Below, piece by piece: positions 50,405-62,127 of a stretch of 64,000 nt of DNA. Each line of letters begins with the position of its first letter. The stretch's first letter is position 1. The position numbers were made by a program, and so were the translations under genes. This DNA comes from Membranipora membranacea (Eukaryota; Bryozoa; Gymnolaemata; Cheilostomatida; Membraniporidae): positions 13,998,062 to 14,062,061 of the forward strand of contig OU612074.1 in assembly GCA_914767715.1 (NCBI GenBank), given 5' to 3'. Below the pieces are notes generated by a model. It saw nothing but the letters and a program-made list of their open reading frames with translations. It was not told the origin of the DNA and did no database searches.

Positions 50405-53190
50405 CCGGAGCTCAATATGTGATAGGGAGGCTTGTTTTCGATATTAAGTTGGCACTTACATCTCCTCGGATTTGATAGAGACTACGAGGCCCTGTTGATT
50501 GACTTTTAGAAGGATGGGATATAGCAAGGAAAAATCATCCTTGGGTGAATGGTAACACCTTAAAAATGATAAATACCGACACCTCAACCTCCTTTTAATT
50601 TGTATACGTTGAAATATGAGATCAATGAGTTCACAGGCATAGAAATCAGACTATCAATGTCTAAAATTACAATGGGAGGGAATATCTGATGGAGTAGCTA
50701 GCCTTCCACGAGAAACGAGTCTCTCTGCAGTTCACTGTAGCGACAGTTCCACAAAGTGGCCAAACTGACCCATTTACATTGTGCCTATGAAAGCTAATTT
50801 TCTCACAGTGCTGTTAGGAGTAACAGCGACTGTTACTCCTTGGTTACTACTGACCAGCAGACTCAAAATTGACTAAAAGTACGTGCCTCACAACTCTTGC
50901 CTGGAGTCGGGACTAACTAACAGGTTTTGGCATGAATGGCATCCAACTATCTGGGAAATATCAATAACATCTCAGCCTTATTTCTAAAGGATATGAACCT
51001 TAGCATAGGGAGGGTCAATTTTTATGAATGCAAGCTCCACCTCTCCCTGCATCAGGGATTTTTATAACCCAAACTCCCTGCCTGCATAGCCTAAGTAGAA
51101 AGCAGCCTAACAACTTTGAGTTACCTTCTCATGATTCAGAAGCTGTTCCAGTCATTGCACATTAATTTGTGTTACAATAACTGAATCATGTACAAAACTT
51201 GTCTGTGAACTATATAGCCAATGAGAGCCAACGCAATGAGTACGCTTCGGGGGTGTATCACAGGTACACGGATGATTCGTACTGAGGACTGTTCGTACGG
51301 ACGTTTCGTACTTCCCAACTTTTTCATTTTTATTTATCATTTATGATGGCACAACTCCTTATTAATTCTCATAGAGCCTTTCTGTGGCCAAGAAAACAAA
51401 GTCCAAAAATTTATTTGGCTATTTTTCATCTTTTAGATACATCAATACCACTCAGAATTTCCTGATAGTTTCAAATATGATATCAGAATTTGAGTAGAGT
51501 CATATTATTCTAATGTACTAGTACTAGTTATAGACTTGGTTATTTGTTTACTCATACTCCTTGCTAGCTATAACATCTGGACTGGGTGTATGAACAAGGA
51601 GTAAGTGGGTATGAACATAACATGGATGATTGTGTACACAATAACAATAAGCCTGTCTCATCAAAGAGCTTGTGTCTGGTTCACTCACCTGCATAGTCAT
51701 GACTAGTATGTACTTGAATATGCCAGTGTGAGAAACGAACTGGGCCGTGTACACAACAGGGTGTAGTTGGCTTGCTCCGAGTCTACTCTGATGAGCGAGA
51801 GGGCTTTTATATTTAATTTAAGGTTCTATGTATTTTAGCACTGAAAGCCATCGCTCGAATTATGAATCATTATTATATATCCCACAGAAGGGTCTCAAAG
51901 ATAGGCTGATACACGATACACTGTTCTACTATAGACTGATATACAATACACTGTTGCGATAAATTCTGATGGTCATCAATGAACGATATCAATTAATTTC
52001 CTGACAAAATGTAATACACGCACTGTTTATCTACTCATGAGCTTAATTCACTAGACGTCGTCACGAGTGTTAACTTAAATTTAATTCAAGATTATTATAA
52101 TACACAGTCTATTTAATTCATCACAAGTTATATATATTGCAATTTCTATTATCTGTTTATGATCTATTACCTGAAAGCGCCGACAAGGCCGTCTACAAGT
52201 GCGTGAAGTTTGGATTGCCTTTGAATACACAATTGTGACTACTAAAGAGTCAAGCGGCTTTGATTACCAATTATTGGTGTCAACCAGACAGGCATAAAAC
52301 TAATCTGTTTAGACTAAGACTATTTATTTAATTACCCTGACCATTTAATTCAATTGAGACAAAATACACATATAAAATATTTATATAAGATTAAAAATAT
52401 TAAAAGTCGTTCTGAATATTCTAACCTGACTGTCCTTGCACTCTTATCCTTGGTTATATGCCAGAATGCCAGATGAGTTCTGATTTAGTCACTGATCGCA
52501 CAGATAAGTTGGTATAACTTCGAATTACACAACAATACAATATATTATATGATACAATCAATTCTTTTACTTCACAATCTAAGACACTGCTAAAATAGGA
52601 CGACGGTCCTGTTGCGTTCCTGTCTTACTACTAACTGCTTTAAATGATACCGTAAAGGACGACGGTCCTGTTGCTACTGCCTGAAGCTGTGTCTGCTGCA
52701 TATCTTTATTGGTGTGTTAAATGGTGTATACATGATGCAGCTTTGTCAGGCAGTTTCACTTTGATGATGATATAATTGTTGTGCAAGCAGGCAGTTTCAC
52801 TTTGATGATATAAGTAGCAGGCAAGGTGTAGCTGGTGCAAGTATTATTGAAGTTGGTGGTGACTTGTAGTTATATTCTCTTTCTTCTTGTAGTGTGTGTA
52901 GTGTGTAGTATGATATTATTTCAATTCTCGTTCATCGCATCATATATAGCAGAAGGCAGAGACGCAATAATAAGCTGATGCTTTTCTCTGGTTAAGCTAT
53001 CACCGCAGAAAATTGTTATTGTCGGTTTATCATGGTAGCGACTACCCTCAGAGATGGTGATGAAAACATTCTCTCTGGTTGAGCTATCACCGCAGAAAGT
53101 TGCTATTGTTGGTTTTTTTTTGCCATTCCTTCGGTACAGTAATTCTGTCTGGTATTTATCCTGTCTGATAACGAATCTCAAGAAATACAC

Positions 53191-53345
53191 CAATCTGTCT
53201 ATAGCACTGGTGCATGCTCCAAAAATGGTCACCCCGACATAATATATCAATTTGTCCACAGCACCGGCGCATGCTCCAAAAATTGTCACCCTGACATAAT
53301 ACACCAATCTGTCTACAGCACTGGTACATGCTCCAAAAACTGTCA
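53191..53345. repeat. Minisatellite: 57-bp unit, about 2.7 copies
   Basis: Units start at 53,191, 53,248 and 53,305 with CAAT[CT]TGTC[TC]A[CT]AGCAC and GCATGCTCCAAAAA--GTCACC. The unit length is 19 codons and the minus strand is open through all copies. The array abuts the 5' end of the LINE fragment at 53,346. Confidence 0.85.
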
Positions 53346-53905
53346 CCCTGACACCAGCACTGTGTGGGATCCGACCTTGACCACCACCCAGAGCAACGCG
53401 CTAGAGGCTATCCAGAGAAAGGCAGCTAGGTTAGTAAACAACATCAGTAGGACTGACAGGACCACAAGCACAACGGAGCTACTATGCAAGATGAACTGGG
53501 AGAAGCTATCATCGAGGAGGGAGTCAAGAAGTCTTGGTCTATTCAGAGCAATGCACTTTAATGAGATTGCCACCACTATCACTGATTACATCTCCCCTCT
53601 CTCAGCTACATCTGGTTTTAGCAGGAGGCATGAAATGCAATATCACATCCCTCACTGTAACTCATTACACCACCAGAACAACTTCTTCATCAAAACAGCG
53701 AAGGCCTGGAACCAGCTACCTGTGAGCAGTAATCTCCTCGTGGCACCACCTGTGGCAGGCTAGACTGGCATGACAGAGAATACCCGATGATCCCATGATA
53801 CCGACGCGGAACGAAATAAGGAGTAGACGATTATGCCATATCTCTAGGACCTTCAGAAGAAGTTGGAGATTACACTACAAGTAGCAAGTAAGTAAGTAAG
53901 TATCT
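53346..53905 (+). mobile_element. Non-LTR retrotransposon 3' fragment (CR1/L2/Jockey-like)
   Basis: The frame from about 53,350 to the TAG at 53,761-53,763 reads VWDPTLTTTQSNALEAIQRK, AARLVNNI, then MNWEKLSSRRESRSLGLFRA and NFFIKTAKAWNQLPV. This is the typical C-terminal end of a LINE reverse-transcriptase protein (W-D-P, [IV]-Q-R-[RK]-A-A-R, W-x-x-L-x-x-R-R, W-N-x-L-P). After the stop there are about 125 bases of 3' sequence and an AAGT/AGTA microsatellite tail (53,886-53,903), as in CR1/L2-type elements. The 5' part, with endonuclease and RT catalytic core, is missing, so this is a dead 5'-truncated copy. Confidence 0.85.
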
Positions 53906-54479
53906 CCCTCATTCATGCTGATAAATGTGACTGCGCATTCGTACAGGAAGTACGAACTGACCTTAGTACAAACTGGTAAGCACGAATGTGCACAAGTACG
54001 AAACGACATAGATTCGCATCACAGAGTCGATCTACCTTTTTAGGTATAAATATTGAGTTCTCAATTTGGCTTGGTCATCAGTAGCCTAGAGATAGTTCCA
54101 GCAAGGAGTTAACGCCTTGGTTCCAGCAACGGCATTCCTATAAATCTTGGAAGTTTCTCTGGATACACTTGATTCATATTTACCGTCCTTCTGTCTCATG
54201 TAGGAGTAACACTACAGTAACACTGCTATCAGAACTCTCCTTGCTGTAACCGAGGCCACTGGCACTAGCTAGCCTTAGCTAGGATTGCAACCTACCCATA
54301 GAGGGGGATAACTCTATGAACCTACCTAGCAAAGATTACAAGATAAAATTCGATTTCAGGTAAGTGTATGTCAGTTGAAGAGCAAGTAACAGTATAAATC
54401 TCAGGCTTCATCCCTCTACAAGTAGGTCCCTCCCTCATTGCTGGATACTCAGCAGTACCAAATACTCCTTGGCAGTACT

Positions 54480-54625
54480 ATATCCTACACTCACTGCTCA
54501 ACAAAGATGACAACAATGTATGTATCAAAACGGCTTCTTTATCAGCACTGCCAAACTTAAACTGTGGAATGCCCTCTCCATTGGCTGCCCCCACTTGTCA
54601 TGGACCTCTGGGACTGACATCCCTT
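54480..54625 (+). mobile_element. Short LINE 3' remnant
   Basis: The plus strand at about 54,530-54,580 encodes NGFFISTAKLKLWNALS, resembling the F-F-x-x-T-A-x-x-W-N-x-L-P end of the LINE fragment at 53,346-53,763. It is very short and its limits are uncertain. Confidence 0.5.
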
Positions 54626-55060
54626 CATTAGTTGCCAATGTATGTCACTGTGTGAGCTGAACTGCAGTCCTTAAGCAGCCATTTCAGCCTTTCAGGTGGT
54701 GTAATTTTCTATGGTCCATGAAGTCAGTTCTGTGTGTATTAGAAGCTTCAAACCTGAAGCAAATGAAAGAGGAAGGAGGGGAGAGTTAGTGTGAGAGATT
54801 TCAAGGTAAATTGTAAAAAAATAAGAAGATTTTTTGTGTCTACCCTTTTTGGGGTGGATGATTTTGGGCATTGACAAAGAAGAGGGATGTGAGTCCCAGG
54901 AGCCCATGCTTCTTGTAGGTCTCACAGTGGTGGGCTAGGGATGACTACCGACACTACCTCTGACATCTGTTGGTCACATTGGAAATGTACATGTTTTCAA
55001 GTAGTAAGTACCAACAAGTAGGGAAGTGTGACTGACAAAGACCAGAATTGGATCAGTCCA

Positions 55061-55130
55061 AGTCCAGTGGTTGAGTGCCACAACAGTCCAATGAACTCCC
55101 TCTCCAGATCGGGAGTTCATGCACCAAGGA
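55061..55130 (+). mobile_element. tRNA-like SINE head
   Basis: CCAGTGGTTGAGTGCCACAA resembles an A-box of a Leu/Ser-type tRNA, followed about 35 bases later by GATCGGGAGTTCATGC, B-box-like. Stems are not convincing. Probably a decayed SINE. Confidence 0.35.
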
Positions 55131-57515
55131 GTAAGCTCGTAAGTTGTTCCTTGATTGCGCACAGTCAGTCTCTTGACTTCTCTGGGGAACTCAATGCTGG
55201 ACTTGCACTACACTCTTTACAAAATTAATCCAGTTCTGAAAGGTACAATAACATTAGTTCCACAGAATCAAAGGTAAAACACAGCTGGAGCAATCAGTCA
55301 AAAATTTAAATAGAGAGTTGTGGCATCAAAACATCTAGCCAGTAGCTTTGCATGGAGTTTTATGAGCTCTCAAAATGTAGGGAGTATCTTCTTCACCAGC
55401 AATTAGCCATTAGTGATGACAAAAGTTGACCCTGACCAATCAGGTGCCTTTAAAATATAGGCGAGATCCAACACTTTTATTAATACTGGCTCTTAGCTAG
55501 ATTTTATAGGGCAACAGTGGTTTAAGGGTGTATTTGATATCCATATCCAAGTCTTTTGTTTTAATGTGTGGAAAGATCTTGGTTTACAAATAAGGCCTAG
55601 TTGTTGTCCTTTCAGAACTGATAAATAAATTGTAACGTGCAGTCTGCAGAAGCTTGTGTCTTGTGGACTAAGTTAGGACAGTGTCAATTACTTAGGGATG
55701 ATTGGAATTAAGGATTATCGCTATACTTTCGTTCCTAGAGGGGACTGAGTTCCTTGCTGAGATGACCCAGGGCGGTCTTTCAACTAGAATGACTTGGCGG
55801 GACAAAAGTTTACTAACACAAATTATAATTATCCAGTCAAATTATCGCAGTCTTTCAATTTGACCAATTTGTCATCAGATGACTCACTCAGAATTTTTAT
55901 AGTTCCATCAATTATTGAACAATTTGTGAGCAATAGCCTAGTATGTCTTGCTCACTCGCTGAGTGAGCAATCAGAATTCGCTTTGGCTGCCTTTAATCAA
56001 AGGACCCCCTGCCTTACTTAAGGCTCGGGCTACTAAAGAAGAAATATCAGATACTTTCTTACACACAGTTCGTACAAGGAGTAAAAAGTCTTGATTTGAA
56101 GTTAGGTGTTCTAATTTAACAATGAGTCACCTCTGTCATGACTTGCTAGACAACCAAAAAACATCAAGCACTTTAAGAGATTTGACGGCTTGGGTGCTGC
56201 CCTGTATGGCCATGGTAGGTTGGCACTCACCTGCAGACTAATTTTTTATATACTCTTCTCGACAGTTTTGTCCCGTTCAGGAAAGCCTCTCTCATATGTA
56301 TGTACTCAAAGAATCTAAAAATCTCATATTCAGGGAATAAAGCCTAATATGATATATCCACCAATTTTCAGGGCTATTAGTATCATATTCTATGAGTTAT
56401 TCCCAATAGTAAGAAAAGAGATTTGGATTAAGGCGGGGATTGATTGATTGTATTCTATCACTAACATAAAATAATAATGTTGCGAGATAAGGGTGTTCAT
56501 ACTGAAAAGGAGCCAGCACATACAAGGAAATATAAGTTTAAACACTGATGGATGATTAAAAGAGAATATCATTTAAAATATGGATAGCATGCCTCAAAAA
56601 ACAGTTTTTACCAAGGGCACTTCTGTGTTTAATTGTTCGATACCTGCCTGAGGGGCATTTAGCAAGAAAGTTGTTCATAAAGTGGTCATCGTCATGGATA
56701 TATCGGAGGGCAAGTGTTTTGGTATGGTCTCCCACACCCCTAAAAGCCTGCCCGGAAAATAGAATATGATTCAAGAAGGGGAATTGATGTTGGCGCGCCA
56801 TTTATCCTGGCCTGGGGATTTCGGACAGGGACTAAATATTCATCAGGTGCACTGTGTTCTAAATTGTTGTAAAATTAGTTTATTATTAAGCTTTGTATTA
56901 ATTGTATTGTAATTGTATATTAATTGTATATTAATTAATTATTTTAGCCATTTTAGTTTAGTTGGTCAGCTTTATTTTAGTTAAATGTTAATCAGTATTT
57001 AATTTACCTGAATTAGTATAATTAACGCTTATGTGTATGTTGAATGTAGTTGGTGACTTAGCTTAATTACATAAAATATTTAGGTAAATAAAAGTTAGTT
57101 TAATCTAATAGCTTAGTCTAATGTTCAGTTTAATTTAATTAAGTGTGATACTTGGGGATTACACAAAGATCAATGTTTGTTGTAGTCAGGTAGTTATTTA
57201 TTCAAAAGCTATATAATCTGTTATCATTTCAGGCAGGAAACAATTGTTAGCGGGCCTTCGCCAACCACACACATTTCCCTTGACCTCAGCATGCATCGAT
57301 CATTGTGAAGTCTTTAAGAGAAATTTAGATTAATATTAGTTTAATATTTAAGTTATATCAGCCTGATGTTAGTTAATTTTTGCTGGTTAAATGTAGCTAA
57401 CTTGGCTTATTTTTAGGAAATACCTAGATAAATAAAGGTAAATTATGTTTAGTATTAAGCCTAATAGTAAGGTTAAATTAAGTGACTTAGTTTAGTATAC
57501 AGATAAAATGATATT

Positions 57516-58125
57516 TTAGTTTAATATTTAAGTTACAGACTACATGCACACACCAGCACTGATGATGGGCCAAAAAATAGTATCTACACCAGCCACCTAA
57601 CCTGGGTCATTTTGGAACGGGATCAAGATTACAGGATATCCGCTTCTTCTTTGATATGAGAAGCCGGAGGTCCGACAGTCATGAGTATTAGGATCTTTCT
57701 TGTTTTTTTCAACAAACAAATATTGATGGGAAATGGAGTTCTGCCCTAGGTAATTTTTAGGGCCTCACTCCTAGTATGTATGACTGAGGTAGTTGTTAGT
57801 TTATTTGTGAATTTGCTTATTTGTGAATTTTTAGTTTAATATTTAAGTTGCAGACTACATGCACACACCAGCACCCCTGATGATGGGCCAAAAACTAGTA
57901 TCTACACCAGCCACCCAACCTGGGTCATTTTGGAGCGGGATCAAGATTACAGGATATCCGCTTCTTCTTTGATATGAGAAGCCGGAGGTCCGACAGTCAT
58001 GAGTATTAGTATCTTTCTTGTTTTCCAACAAACAAATATTGATGGGAAATGGAGTTCTGCCCTAGGTAATCTTTAGGGCCTCACTCCTAGTATGTATTAC
58101 TGAGGAAGTTGTTAGTTTATTTCTG
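57516..58125 (+). repeat. Tandem duplication, two units of about 315 bases
   Basis: The block TTAGTTTAATATTTAAGTTxCAGACTACATGC starts at 57,516 and recurs at 57,831. The following text (CACACACCAGCAC... GATGATGGGCC... GAGAAGCCGGAGGTCCGACAG... AACAAACAAATATTGATGGG) is nearly identical in both. The second unit ends near 58,125. The few differences indicate a recent event. No coding meaning seen. Confidence 0.9.
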
Positions 58126-58270
58126 AAATTGGTGACTTGCCCAGCAGCTCTGACCCCTGCCAACTCGATCCTTTGCTCTTTGGTGCCAGGTAGGACACAA
58201 TATGTGTCATCTGGGGTACCCATAAACCATAGACAAAATAATAAACCTACACAGCACACCATATACATCT

Positions 58271-58531
58271 GAGGCACCTCAAACTACTGCTGCCGCTCAT
58301 GCAATTTGCTCATTGTGCTCATTAAATTCAGTATAGCTCCAAGATAACTCATTGAGGCTTTAATCTCAGAATTATCACCTAATGGGCGAATAGTTTGCAC
58401 AAACTCCTCTTCAAAATCAGGGTATGAAATTTCCACTAGTAAGCTGGTAACTACGTAGATAATTACGAGGAAAATTATTTTGTGCAAATTATTTGCCCAT
58501 TAGGTGACAATGCTGAGATTGCAGCCTCATA
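58271..58531 (-). repeat. Dispersed repeat D, copy 2, arranged as inverted repeat
   Basis: The minus strand of 58,284-58,440 reads SYPDFEEEFVQTIRPLGDNS, then EIKASMSYLG and a terminal ERQQ, paralleling 9,940-10,090. The segment 58,350-58,403 is repeated in inverted orientation at 58,480-58,531, giving a hairpin with about 52-base arms. The family is unknown. Confidence 0.7.
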
Positions 58532-59152
58532 ATAATAGTTTCGAGCCACACATAATTCAATAAGCACATATTTTTCTGTGTGGCAGAAGAGCTTTAAACT
58601 ACCAAAAGACCAAAGAAATATATTCTGGCAGTTAGTTGCAATGTTTTTAAAAGGAAAAAGTTTTCCCCCTCTCTGCTCATCAATGACGTATTATGCCTAT
58701 GAACTGTACAAGCCTGATAAAGCTACCACTTCCATAAATGCGTAATATTACCCAGATGTGCTTTGATTCTTTTCAGTGCAAAAATATTTCATAATTACTG
58801 CATAATTAGCTGCCAGACCATATAGTGCCCCCCTGCCCAACCTATGACTCATCTTTCTCAAATACTCCGCAAAATATATGTTTTGATATTTGATGCGTAA
58901 AGATGTGCTCCTTCCAAATTTGCATGTTATAAATATTAAAGGGCAACCAAGGTTTCAAACAACTTCTCATTGATGGCCATTGATTAATAGCAGATTGCAC
59001 CTTCTACATGGGGAAAAAGACAAAATATAATTCGGATGATTATTCAGCCAGAATTCTTGTGAAACATTTCTTCCATCAGGTACTCAAACTCAGCTAAAAG
59101 AGAATACCATATAGCAGTTTCCTGTTCCTGTTATTATTTAGCCTGTGCTCTA

Positions 59153-59320
59153 TAATTATTACAGTAAAGTCTTGGAACCTCCCCTAAACTGATGTGTTAC
59201 CCAACTTAGAGTCAGCAACTACTTTGAGTTTTGCATCGCGTAATGCACAAAGCTGATGCTGCCCAGCACATTATTCGCTACCCATCAATGCATTGCTGCG
59301 AAACCTTGGTTGCCCTTTAA
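59153..59320 (+). repeat. Dispersed repeat A, copy 2
   Basis: Close match to 36,255-36,421 in the same orientation. The high identity over 22 kb distance indicates a recently active or recently copied element. The family is not recognised. Confidence 0.85.
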
Positions 59321-60244
59321 TATTAAATTAGAAAATGTTATTAATTATTCCAATTGCAAACTCTCGTCCACCACTTTGATTCAGTAACAGGCATATCCAA
59401 GATGATTGGCCAAGTGATAAACACTTTTAAGTTAAATGTATTATGGAAAAAGTCGATGATTCAAAGTATCTGATTCTAGAATTGAAGCAGTTATCTTTTG
59501 TTTGTTTCAATATTGATGCATACACAGTCATCTCGATAACAAAACCATCTACAAAAATAATATTATTCCTTTCAACTAAAATTTAAGCATTTTCAATAAG
59601 ATTATAAACAAAACATAGCTTAATGCAGTTTATTGCAACCATTGGGGTTACGGGGCTGCTGACTGCCCTGTGGTGCGGATTATGGGCGGAATCAGCGCAT
59701 ATACCTTGGACTTTCATTGTTGAGTATGTTGCCTACCAGTCCTGTGAAGGCAAAGCTGATTCATATCAATGTTGTCAGGGTTGAATGCTTCTTTAAAATA
59801 CTGGTGGCTCATTTCCTTGTTTGGCAATTTTGTGTTACACCGTGCAAAACTGAACTTCCACACAGGCCATCGTTTATCAGCAATAGTACTCTGCTTTGAT
59901 TATGTATCTCTTTCTTTACTCTCCATCAATTTCTGTCAATACAGCCTTTGTTTGAAACATTGAATTGTCCACAAAACCTCAGTGAGGTTTTGTGTATATA
60001 TCATGATAAATGCATGTGTATATAAAATAAAAGAAACCCATATCCAGTGCCTCATATCACTTTTATGGAAGAAAATAGAAGAAGCGGCTGAATCACAGTC
60101 CTGTGTTCCACCACATATGTGTAGTAAAACCAATTGAGGGTGTGCTAATTAAATTTTTTTTATCTGATATGTGCCATAAAAGCTTGAAATAAAAAAAAAA
60201 CTAAACAACAGCTTACGTTACCCATATATCTCCCATTTATATCA

Positions 60245-60730
60245 ATGAAAAGCGGGTCGGTGTGGTCGAGTGACTATTGTAACACAGCGCAAGAGGCAGT
60301 AGTTTGAATCCCGGTTGAGACCAGAATAATAAGGAGGTACATGGAGTTAACCAATTATTCTTATATTATATGAATATACCACAATTATAACATGCTTGTT
60401 GCGCGAGAGGCCCAAGTTCAAATCCCGGTAAAGACAGATTTTATTTAGATATCATCTATTTTACTACTTGATGGTGTAACTTGTTTTGTTACGGTACCTA
60501 TTTATTACTATTTATACACACTACATCATTAAATTTAAACACCTGGATTATTTTGCACTGAGCCTTGCAAGCTTCAGCGGCCCAGCGTGGCTAAGCGGTT
60601 AGAGTGTTTGATATCAGCTCGAGTAGCCCGAGAAAAAAAGCAAGGAGGGAGCATGGGTAGAACCCATTATTTTTATATAATATTTTATGTAAATATACCA
60701 CAATTATAACATGTTTGTTGCGCTATATTC
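60245..60730 (+). mobile_element. Pair of tandem tRNA-derived SINE-like units
   Basis: Unit 1 has GGTCGGTGTGGTCGAGTGAC (A-box-like) and GTAGTTTGAATCCCGGTTGA (B-box-like), then AATATACCACAATTATAACATG and TTGTTGCGC near 60,372. Unit 2 begins near 60,580 with GCGTGGCTAAGCGGTTAGAG and repeats the AATATACCACAATTATAACATG tail near 60,693, an offset of about 321 bases. An additional B-box-like AAGTTCAAATCCCGG lies at 60,413. Both look like truncated SINEs built on a Ser/Leu-type tRNA. Confidence 0.6.
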
Positions 60731-62127
60731 TATGGCTGTATTCACTAACTAAGAATAATTGCGGGGGGGGGGGGAGTTCTGCCACATAATAGGACAACGA
60801 TACTCAGGCTGTCTACCTCATAGGTGGTATGGAAAGGACAGCCATTTTAATTAGCGCTTATAATGACCTCGCCAATTGGCCATCCGTCATAATCTCAATC
60901 GACAATCTGTGTGTATGTCATCCACACCCCTGAAGTTTTGTGGCATTCATGATCGCGGCATTTCTAGTGCAATAGAGGAAGAGGGTACCATAGCCAGGCA
61001 TTTTTGAGTGAAACCAGATGCATTTTCACCACTTTCTTAGGCAATTTTTGGAACGAAACATGATTGAGGACGCATATTGCTTCACATAATCCTGCTTCAG
61101 CACATACCATTTCTCATTATTCACTGCTGTTCTTATTATTCCCGTAAAAAAAAAAGGAGAAATTTGAATGCTGCTAACCCCATTTAAATTTGATACAGCC
61201 GGGTGATCGCTTGACTGGTTGACTGGGCCTCTTAGACCTACTTTTCCACAAGGCCTGATTATTGTCATCTGTAGCGTTAGCCAATTTCCAATGTATACTC
61301 TCTCAAATCAACCATAACCACTTCAGGATTGTCGCTAGGATTTAATTGGCCTTGAGGGAATATCATAAACCCTGGCAAACACAACAACTGCAAACAGCAA
61401 AATATCACAAAACTGCTTGGCATTGGCAATGGTTTCTCTTTATTAATTTATGACATTACTTGTAAACTGACCTATTTGATTGAGAATTGAGATTTCCCCA
61501 CCATCACACAGTTTTCTCCTCTCCCATTCCAAGGAATAGGGCAATTATCATTATCATGTTCATTGGGCAGATTTATGGTGGCAGTGATTGTATACAATAC
61601 CCATTCAGTGTTATAATGGACAAGAAATGAGCTGAGAGCCTAATGAATGCCAATATGAAATCTCCATCTGTCCACCTTCTTTCAATGCTTTTAGCATAAT
61701 TTCTAGAAGTTATTCCAAATAGTGTGTAAAAAAAAGTTTAGAGTAAGGTGGAGATAAATCCGAAAATCTTAGGACGTTGATAGAGTTCAATGATGATGTG
61801 TGAGGATGATTAATGTGTGTTTGTTTCAGTAATTTTAGGGAACAGATGAATTTATAGCTGGCCGGAGACACTCCAAGCATACATACTTTCTATGGTCTCA
61901 TGTGAGGGATTAGAAGCTAAAGGCTGATCCACATTATCCCACACAGCTATCCCAGATAGCCATCACAGTCAATGTGAACCTGAAAATGAGTCTACAACAG
62001 GAAAGTTTGACGCTTACAAACTTTTGATATACTGACCCAGTCTCATTTTACATCTGGGTACTATGTAAATACAACGTTGGGATGATCTGGGACGATCCTA
62101 GACATTGTTAATTCTCATCTTTCTCAC

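Larger units (their letters stand above)
50031..62127. other. Gene-poor region right of caspase
   Basis: No host coding sequence could be supported over 12 kb on either strand. It holds LINE fragments, the 57-bp minisatellite, SINE-like units and the 315-bp tandem duplication. It also holds repeat A copy 2, repeat D copy 2 and an AT-rich stretch at about 56,870-57,500 made of TTAGTTTAAT-type words. Two short direct repeats near 52,600-52,820 (GGACGACGGTCCTGTTGC and CAGGCAGTTTCACTTTGATGAT, two copies each) are also present. Confidence 0.6.

Noticed and set aside
53191-53345. CRISPR-like array
   Set aside because: The 57-base units are contiguous with no unique spacers, and the DNA is from an animal genome.
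56556-56801. 81-codon minus-strand frame as a gene
   Set aside because: No recognisable domain, no splice context, in repeat-rich DNA. It cannot be told from chance.
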